Part shown: positions 5,520-9,875 of the stretch, one piece after another
How positions within the stretch are numbered: the first letter of the stretch is position 1
Layout: each line of letters starts with the position of its first letter
Origin: an uncultured Devosia sp.
GTDB taxonomy: Bacteria; Pseudomonadota; Alphaproteobacteria; Rhizobiales; Devosiaceae
DNA length: 9,875 nucleotides
Assembly: GCA_913775215.1 (NCBI GenBank)
Contig: CAJYKO010000482.1
Location: 1-9,875 of the forward strand
Direction of reading: 5' to 3'
Program-made: the position numbers and the translations under genes
Notes under the pieces: model-generated
Seen by the model: the letters and a program-made list of their open reading frames with translations, nothing else
Database searches by the model: none
Told to the model about the DNA's origin: nothing

Positions 5520-5546
5520 AAGGCGACGCCAAGCGGCAATCGCCTT
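5520..5546 (-). terminator. Candidate terminator after the aldo/keto reductase operon
   Basis: AAGGCGA (5520-5526) pairs with TCGCCTT (5540-5546), and inside it GCC (5528-5530) can pair with GGC (5535-5537). It lies 27 bases past the stop of the reductase and is followed on the minus strand by TTTCGGCTTTG, a weak T-rich stretch. The rest of the 172-bp gap to the ROK gene shows an isolated TTGACA on the minus strand at 5509-5514 but no good -10. Confidence 0.4.
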
Positions 5547-5572
5547 ACAATTGTATCGATTTAGATCGGGGT

Positions 5573-6511
5573 TCAGGCGCCCGCGTCGGTCAAGCGCTTG
5601 TTGGCGTCTTCGCCGAGATCGAGACGAACGCCGCGGGCCAGACTCTTGACCTGTTCCAACGTAGTTGCCGAGGCGATCGGGGCGCTGACGCCGGGTTGAG
5701 CAACGAGCCAGGCGAGAGCAACCTCTGATGGAGCGGCGTCAAGTTCCTTGGCAACGCCATCGAGCGCCTCGAGGATCTTGAAGCCTTTTTCGTTAAGATA
5801 TTTCTCGGCCCCGCCACCGCGCGGACTTTTACCAAGGTCGTCCTTGGATCGGTATTTGCCAGTCAAAAACCCAGCCGCCAGGCTGAAATAGGTGATGGCG
5901 CCGACTTCGTTCTCGATGAGGAATGAGCGCAGTTCGTCGAATTCCTTACGATCATAAAGATTGTAAAGCGGCTGGGTAACCTCGTAGCGCGGCAGGGATT
6001 TCACGATTGAGGTGTCTTGAGCGTCCTTCATCATCTTGGAATTGTAGTTCGAAGCACCGATGACGCGCACTTTACCGGAGCGGACGAGGATGTCGTAGGC
6101 GGCCAGCGTTTCTTCGTGGGTATTTTCCGCCGCTGGCCAGTGGCTGAAATAGAGGTCGATATAGTCGGTCTGAAGGCGCTTGAGGGAGGCTTCAACAGCG
6201 GTCTTGATCGCCTGCCCCGAGAGACCCTTGGGATCGCGGCCGGAATTGACCTTGGTAAAGATGTGGACTTTTTCGCGGTTTCCACGGGCCTTGAGCCACT
6301 TGCCGATAATGGTTTCGCTCATGCCGGGCGGGTTGCCGGGCACCCAGTTAGGATAGCCTTCGGCGGTATCGATGGCGGTGAAGCCTTCATCGACATAGGC
6401 ATCGAGAATGGAAAAGCCGAGCGTTTCGTCTACGGTCCAGCCGAAGACATTGCCGCCCAGGACGAGCGGTTCGATGACAAGTTCACTGCGGCCGAGTGGG
6501 CGACGGTTCAT
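5573..6511 (-). CDS. Aldo/keto reductase
   Basis: 312 residues, the full length of the family, a cytosolic NADPH-dependent reductase. The catalytic tetrad is complete: D48 and Y53 in AIDTAEGYP, K87 in IFTKV and H124 in YFSHWP. VIGASN and ITYFSLAAGFLTGKY follow, and APIASATTLEQV near the C-terminus binds the cofactor phosphate. The GKSPRGGGAEKYL stretch recalls the AKR11/AKR12 and voltage-channel-beta-like reductases. ATG 6511 was preferred over 6544 because AAGGAGA lies seven bases before it and the conserved MNRRPLGRS start follows. Its first codons overlap the end of the preceding gene by 29 bases, so translation is probably coupled. It is distinct from the partial reductase at the window start (different loops and C-terminus). 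Substrate unknown; with a glyoxalase-like partner an aldehyde-detoxifying role is plausible but only inferred. Confidence 0.93.
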   Translation of the reverse strand: MNRRPLGRSELVIEPLVLGGNVFGWTVDETLGFSILDAYVDEGFTAIDTAEGYPNWVPGNPPGMSETIIGKWLKARGNREKVHIFTKVNSGRDPKGLSGQAIKTAVEASLKRLQTDYIDLYFSHWPAAENTHEETLAAYDILVRSGKVRVIGASNYNSKMMKDAQDTSIVKSLPRYEVTQPLYNLYDRKEFDELRSFLIENEVGAITYFSLAAGFLTGKYRSKDDLGKSPRGGGAEKYLNEKGFKILEALDGVAKELDAAPSEVALAWLVAQPGVSAPIASATTLEQVKSLARGVRLDLGEDANKRLTDAGA

Positions 6512-7043
6512 TGGGCTTCTCCTTTTCGGGTAAGTCGTAATCAACGCTCGCAGCCGGATTTTGTTCGACCGCCGGCACCCGCGGCGCGCACCAATAAAGC
6601 GCTTTATTGATCGCTGTCATCGAGCCGGCAAGGCTGATGAAGGCAAAGGGGGCATGGTCATCCGCACCGTGGCGCAGATAAACAAAAGTGCCGTTGCGCA
6701 GTCGATCGAGCAGGGTATCGGCATCTTGCGTGATCTTGCCGCCATAGGGACCAGAGGTGGGATCGGCGATGAAGCGCATGTCTTCGCGGTCGAGCGTCAT
6801 AGTCCAAACGCCCGCGCCGCCACCAAAGCGGTTGGCGTGGATGTAGAGCCCGATCGAATAATCGTCCTCGCAACGGACGACGAGGCAAGTGTATTGCGCC
6901 GCGCTGGCATCCCTATCACAGCCCATGGCGGCGCGATCACCCTCGCCCGGCAATGGCGAAAAGCTCCAGCCCGGCGTTTCGGCCAAGGCAGGCGTCGAAA
7001 GGGCAAAAAGCGCTATCAGCGCCGCGGCTCGATGAGATCCCAT
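6483..7043 (-). CDS. Exported protein of unknown function with four cysteines
   Basis: 186 residues. Residues 1-21 look like a Sec signal peptide: charged start, a hydrophobic core AAALIALFAL and an ALA cleavage site before E22. The mature part starts with GWSFSPLPGEGDR and has Cys at 42, 53, 58 and 152, an even number that would allow two disulfides in the periplasm. It contains WTMTLDRE, a LRNGTFVYLRHG strand pair and FAFISLAGSMTAINKAL, then a Pro/Glu-rich tail from about 153 with PEKEKPNEPSP. I do not recognise a named family; by style it resembles small conserved periplasmic proteins of Hyphomicrobiales. Its ATG lies 28 bases inside the end of the glyoxalase-like gene, and its own end overlaps the reductase start, so it sits in the middle of an operon. 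The overlap supports it as a real gene. Confidence 0.75.
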   Translation of the reverse strand: MGSHRAAALIALFALSTPALAETPGWSFSPLPGEGDRAAMGCDRDASAAQYTCLVVRCEDDYSIGLYIHANRFGGGAGVWTMTLDREDMRFIADPTSGPYGGKITQDADTLLDRLRNGTFVYLRHGADDHAPFAFISLAGSMTAINKALYWCAPRVPAVEQNPAASVDYDLPEKEKPNEPSPTRPQ

Positions 7044-7408
7044 TTGTTTCCGTAAAGATCCTCAAAGACGGCGACCGAGCCATAGGCTTCGTGGCGCGGC
7101 GCTTCGAGAAAGGTGACACCTTTCTCACTCATGGCGGCAAAGTCGCGGGCGAAATCGTCGGTTTCGAGAAAAAGCGCGACGCGACCGCCCGCCTGATTGC
7201 CGATGGCCGCGCTTTGCTCGGGACCATCCGCCTTGGCGAGCAAAAGCTGCGCTCCAACCCCGCCAGCGGGCGCAACGAGCACCCAACGCTTGTCCGGCCC
7301 CAGAGCCTGATCGGCCAGAAGCGCGAAGCCGAGCTTCTCGCAATAAAAGGCAATGGCCTCGTCATAGTCGGCCACAAGCAGAGACAGGGTCGCGATTTTT
7401 TGGGTCAT
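7016..7408 (-). CDS. VOC-superfamily (glyoxalase/bleomycin-resistance-like) protein
   Basis: 130 residues forming the paired beta-alpha-beta-beta-beta modules of the vicinal oxygen chelate fold: LSLLVADYDEAIAFYCEKLGF in the first half and VALFLETDDF, then VFEDLYGNKWDLIEP in the second. The terminal Glu (E127) of the WDLIEP strand is in a usual metal-ligand place. The usual His of the first strand is missing (LSL instead of a His-containing xHV), so metal binding is uncertain, and a true glyoxalase I is unlikely. Dioxygenase-like, fosfomycin/bleomycin-type or non-catalytic roles are all possible. Start chosen at ATG 7408, where the fold begins; ATG codons at 7423 and 7453 are in frame, and no start has a good Shine-Dalgarno. 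First gene of the minus-strand operon, divergent from dppA. Confidence 0.8.
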   Translation of the reverse strand: MTQKIATLSLLVADYDEAIAFYCEKLGFALLADQALGPDKRWVLVAPAGGVGAQLLLAKADGPEQSAAIGNQAGGRVALFLETDDFARDFAAMSEKGVTFLEAPRHEAYGSVAVFEDLYGNKWDLIEPRR

Positions 7409-7515
7409 GGGACAATCGATCATCTTGGCAATGGCGCGGTCAAGCGCGATCATGGGCCGAACGGATTTCGAATCTTCCGTCCAATCCTGTGGAAAGGCTT
7501 TTGACCGCCACATGA

Positions 7516-7531
7516 TTGACCAAATGGTCAA
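7516..7531. promoter_or_regulatory. 16-bp operator-like palindrome TTGACCAAATGGTCAA
   Basis: A perfect palindrome with 7-bp arms and a two-base centre in the 220-bp space between the VOC gene (-) and dppA (+). Extra copies of the half-site TTGACC occur at 7501-7506 (same orientation, exactly 15 bp before) and as GGTCAA at 7438-7443. The shape suits a dimeric GntR- or MarR-type regulator that could control both directions. No regulator gene is adjacent. A core promoter for dppA could not be placed with confidence. Confidence 0.55.
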
Positions 7532-7559
7532 CTTCCCCCATTGCGCATCCGAAAAAACT

Positions 7560-7581
7560 AGGCTTTTGTGTCGCCAAGCCT
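7560..7581 (+). other. Small inverted repeat in the dppA leader
   Basis: AGGCTT (7560-7565) and AAGCCT (7576-7581) form a 6-bp stem with a ten-base loop, about 50 bases before dppA. It could be part of the leader mRNA fold; chance is not excluded. Confidence 0.2.
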
Positions 7582-7628
7582 CTGGACGGGAACGCCGGAG
7601 CGCGCATAATCTTCGGGAGACACCAATA

Positions 7629-9224
7629 ATGAAATTGATGAAAACCCTTCTGGCCGCGACTGCAATGGTGGCTCTTGCCGCCGGCGCCGCACAGGCCAAG
7701 CAGTTGGTTTATTGCTCGGAAGCCTCTCCGGCCCACTTCGACCCCGGCCCGCTGACCGGTGGTAACGACTTCGACGCTTCCTCGCACACGATCTACAACC
7801 GCCTCGTCGATTTCAAGCCGGGCACGACCGAAGTCGTTCCGGCGCTCGCCGAGAGCTGGGAAATCTCCGAAGACGGCAAGGTCTACACCTTCAAGCTCCG
7901 TCCGGGCGTGAAATTCCACACCCAGCCCTACTTCACCCCGACCCGCGACCTGACCGCTGAAGACGTCGTCTTCTCGTTCATGCGCCAGATGGATGAAGAG
8001 AGCCCCTGGTTCAACTATCTCGAAGGCATGACCTGGGACTATTTCCAGGGCATGGACATGCCCAAGTACATCGAATCCATCGAAGCGGTCGATGATCTCA
8101 CCGTCAAGCTGACGCTGACCGAGCCGAACGCACCGATGCTAGCAAACCTTGCGATGGACTTTGCCGCGATCGTCTCTAAGGAATATGCCGACCAGCTCGA
8201 AGCTTCGGGTGATCTTGCAGCCTTCTCGACCCAGCCCGTCGGCACCGGCCCCTTCCAGTTCGTTGACTATCAGCTCGACACCGTGATCCGCTACGCCGCA
8301 TTCCCCGACTATTGGGAAGGCAAGCAGCCGATCGACGACTTGATCTTCGCCATCACCACCGACGCTTCGGTGCGCGCCCAGCGCCTGCTGGCCGGCGAAT
8401 GCGATATCATGCCCTACCCGGCCCCGGCCGACCTTGAATCGCTTCAGGCCAACGAAAACCTGACCGTTCAGGAAGGCGAAGGCCTCAATATCGGTTATCT
8501 CTCGTACAACACGACCGAAGCGCCGTTCGACAATCCGGACGTCCGCAAGGCGCTGACCATGGCCATCGACAAGCAGGCCATCATCGACGCCGTGTATCAG
8601 GGTGCCGGCCAGGACGCCAAGAACCTGATCCCGCCGACCATGTGGTCTTATGACGAGGCAACCGCTGCCGACGTCTACGATCCGGAAAAGGCCAAGAAGA
8701 TGCTGGAAGCTGCCGGCGTCACCAACCTGACCACCGATCTCTGGGCGATTCCCGTTTCGCGTCCCTATAACCCAAACGGCCAGCGCATGGCCGAATTGAT
8801 CCAGGCCGACTGGGCCAAGGTTGGCGTCACCGCCAATATCGTGACCTATGAATGGACCGAATATCGCGAGCGCGGCAAGCAAGCCGACCGCAAGGGTCCG
8901 TTCATGATCGGTTGGACCGGCGACAATGGTGATCCGGACAACTTCTTCGCAACCCTCTTCTCGTGCTCGGCCATTGGCGTCTCGAACTATTCGAGCTGGT
9001 GCAATGACGACTTTGAGGCTGCGATCCAGGCTGCCAAGACCACCAACGACCAGGAAGAGCGCATCAAGCTCTACACCACCGCTCAGGAAATCTTCAAAGC
9101 TGAAGAACCGGCGCTGACCATCGCGCACTCCAAGGTCTTCATGCCGATGAACAAGCGCGTGCTCAACTACACCCTGAGCCCGCTCGGCACCCACAGCTTC
9201 AGATATGTGGACGTTGCCGAATAA
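7629..9224 (+). CDS. dppA: Dipeptide ABC transporter periplasmic binding protein DppA
   Basis: 531 residues, family 5 solute-binding protein that captures di- and tripeptides in the periplasm and hands them to DppBCDF. In E. coli DppA also carries haem and 5-aminolevulinate. Signal peptide 1-23 (MKLMK, hydrophobic core, AQA cleavage). The mature protein follows E. coli DppA closely from memory: LVYCSEASP, YNRLVDFKPGTTEVVP, ALAESWEISEDGK, AMDFAAIVSKEYAD, GTGPFQF, NIGYLSYN, VYQGAGQDAKNLIPPTMWSY, GWTGDNGDPDNFFATLFSC. All four Cys of the E. coli protein (two disulfides) have counterparts, in VYCSE, AGECD, FSCSA and SWCND. ATG 7629 has GGGAGA eight bases upstream; the frame is open to 7407, but the signal peptide fixes the start. 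Codon choice is strongly biased toward C-ending and AAG codons, as in highly expressed genes. First gene of a dpp operon. Confidence 0.95.
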   Translation: MKLMKTLLAATAMVALAAGAAQAKQLVYCSEASPAHFDPGPLTGGNDFDASSHTIYNRLVDFKPGTTEVVPALAESWEISEDGKVYTFKLRPGVKFHTQPYFTPTRDLTAEDVVFSFMRQMDEESPWFNYLEGMTWDYFQGMDMPKYIESIEAVDDLTVKLTLTEPNAPMLANLAMDFAAIVSKEYADQLEASGDLAAFSTQPVGTGPFQFVDYQLDTVIRYAAFPDYWEGKQPIDDLIFAITTDASVRAQRLLAGECDIMPYPAPADLESLQANENLTVQEGEGLNIGYLSYNTTEAPFDNPDVRKALTMAIDKQAIIDAVYQGAGQDAKNLIPPTMWSYDEATAADVYDPEKAKKMLEAAGVTNLTTDLWAIPVSRPYNPNGQRMAELIQADWAKVGVTANIVTYEWTEYRERGKQADRKGPFMIGWTGDNGDPDNFFATLFSCSAIGVSNYSSWCNDDFEAAIQAAKTTNDQEERIKLYTTAQEIFKAEEPALTIAHSKVFMPMNKRVLNYTLSPLGTHSFRYVDVAE

Positions 9225-9246
9225 GGCTTAACGCCTCAAGCAAACA

Positions 9247-9282
9247 GGAGCCTCGATCCGGCTAAAACCGGAGCGGGGCTCC
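9247..9282 (+). terminator. Strong intercistronic hairpin between dppA and dppB
   Basis: GGAGCCTCGATCCGG (9247-9261) pairs with CCGGAGCGGGGCTCC (9268-9282) at 14 of 15 positions, one of them G-U, around the loop CTAAAA. ACTTTTAAG follows. It starts 22 bases after the dppA stop. It fits a partial terminator and 3' mRNA shield that gives more binding protein than permease. Confidence 0.7.
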
Positions 9283-9365
9283 ACTTTTAAGAGCAAGAGC
9301 TGAGCCAGGCAGGCCGATAATGGTCGCCTCAAGGCGCAGCCGAAACAGGAAACGGGACCAAGCCA

Positions 9366-9388
9366 GCCCGCCGCAGCACGCGGTGGGC
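9366..9388 (+). other. Second hairpin in the dppA-dppB spacer
   Basis: GCCCGCCGC (9366-9374) pairs with GCGGTGGGC (9380-9388) with one G-U pair and a five-base loop, 25 bases before the dppB ATG. It has no T-run. It may influence dppB translation or serve as a second mRNA stabiliser. The remaining spacer holds no gene that I can support. Confidence 0.4.
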
Positions 9389-9413
9389 AGGCACCCCAAG
9401 GGCAAGGCCCAAC

Positions 9414-9875
9414 ATGCTGAACTATATCCTGCGCCGCGTTGCGCTTCTGGTGCCGACCATTATCGGCATTTCCATCTGCGCTTTCGCCTTCGTCCGCGTG
9501 CTGCCAGGCGATCCGATCCTCGCCATGGCTGGCCAACACGGCGTCACGCCCGAGCGCTACGAAATCCTGCGCGAGCAGTTCGGCTACAACCTGCCGATCT
9601 GGCAGCAATATCTCAATTATCTTTGGAGCGTGATGCAGGGCGATTTCGGCATTTCGCTCGCAACCAAGCGCCCGGTTCTCACCGAATTCATGACGCTCTT
9701 CCCGGCAACGATCGAACTGGCGCTTGTCGCCATGTTCCTTGCCGTGATCATCGGCATTCCCGCCGGCATCTTTGCGGCGGTCAAGCGCGGCTCGTGGTTC
9801 GACCAGTTCACCATGGGCGTGGCACTGACCGGCTATTCCATGCCGATCTTCTGGTGGGGGCTGCTGCTCATCATC
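9414..9875 (+). CDS. dppB: Dipeptide ABC transporter permease DppB, cut by the window edge
   Basis: The first 154 residues of an inner-membrane permease; E. coli DppB has 339. MLNYILRRVALLVPTIIGIS opens with the positive-inside Arg pair and the first membrane helix (about 9-30), followed by FVRVLPGDP, a hallmark of the DppB/OppB N-terminal module. The periplasmic loop contains REQFGYNLPIWQQYLNYLW and GDFGISLATKRPV. Two more membrane helices begin at about 92 (LFPATIELALVAMFLAVIIG) and 135 (TGYSMPIFWWGLLLII). The EAA coupling loop is beyond the edge. Start ATG 9414 with AAGG six bases upstream. It lies 189 bp after dppA on the same strand; dppC, dppD and dppF are expected downstream but not seen. 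Confidence 0.94.
   Translation, partial: MLNYILRRVALLVPTIIGISICAFAFVRVLPGDPILAMAGQHGVTPERYEILREQFGYNLPIWQQYLNYLWSVMQGDFGISLATKRPVLTEFMTLFPATIELALVAMFLAVIIGIPAGIFAAVKRGSWFDQFTMGVALTGYSMPIFWWGLLLII

Noticed and set aside
5401..5572. Hidden small gene between the ROK gene and the reductase
   Set aside because: A 73-codon plus-strand frame starts at 5507 but runs into the reductase antisense, with no ribosome-binding site or family likeness.
7407..7628. N-terminal extension of dppA
   Set aside because: The signal peptide and Shine-Dalgarno place the start at 7629; the upstream codons cover the regulatory region.
7409..7699. N-terminal extension of the VOC protein on the minus strand
   Set aside because: It would overlap the dppA start and operator region, and the VOC fold begins at the ATG at 7408.
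8139..9194. 351-codon open frame on the minus strand inside dppA
   Set aside because: dppA is recognised along its full length; the antisense frame reflects codon bias and its product matches nothing known to me.

Overview
The window looks like a chromosomal segment of an alphaproteobacterium of the order Hyphomicrobiales (Rhizobiales), perhaps close to Devosia or Pelagibacterium. The evidence is an Rrf2-type regulator that reads as the rhizobial iron regulator RirA, high GC with GC-ending codons, and a palindromic intergenic repeat of a kind I recall from this order. The genus is inferred from memory, not from a search.

Left part (1-3085): the C-terminal part of an aldo/keto reductase (+) converges on a Uup-type ABC-F ATPase (-). 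A 250-bp composite of inverted repeats fills the gap between them. Upstream of uup is a leader-like stretch. It holds a TTGACA box, a possible 44-codon reading frame, a strong terminator-like hairpin lying inside that frame, and a second hairpin close to the uup start.

Middle part (3086-5572): rirA (-) and an HU/IHF-type nucleoid protein gene (+) diverge from a 189-bp AT-rich region. That region carries an Irr-like ICE palindrome, a TGA-N9-TCA IRO-like box and a palindrome over the nucleoid gene's -10. The nucleoid gene converges, 11 bp apart, on a ROK-family repressor (-) whose sugar-kinase domain is degenerate and whose C-terminal tail is basic.

Right part (5573-9875): three minus-strand genes overlap end to start and form a probable operon transcribed as VOC/glyoxalase-like protein, exported four-cysteine protein, aldo/keto reductase. 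It diverges from a dipeptide ABC transporter operon: dppA is complete and dppB runs off the window. The shared 220-bp control region has a perfect 16-bp palindrome (TTGACCAAATGGTCAA) and extra half-sites. A strong hairpin between dppA and dppB fits the usual excess expression of the binding protein.

Most genes are ordinary for this order. The parts that deserve a second look are the non-coding ones: the uup leader, the rirA/HU control region, the dpp operator and the 250-bp repeat. No CRISPR array, transposase, tRNA, rRNA, phage gene or recognisable defence system was seen, so I do not claim a new system.
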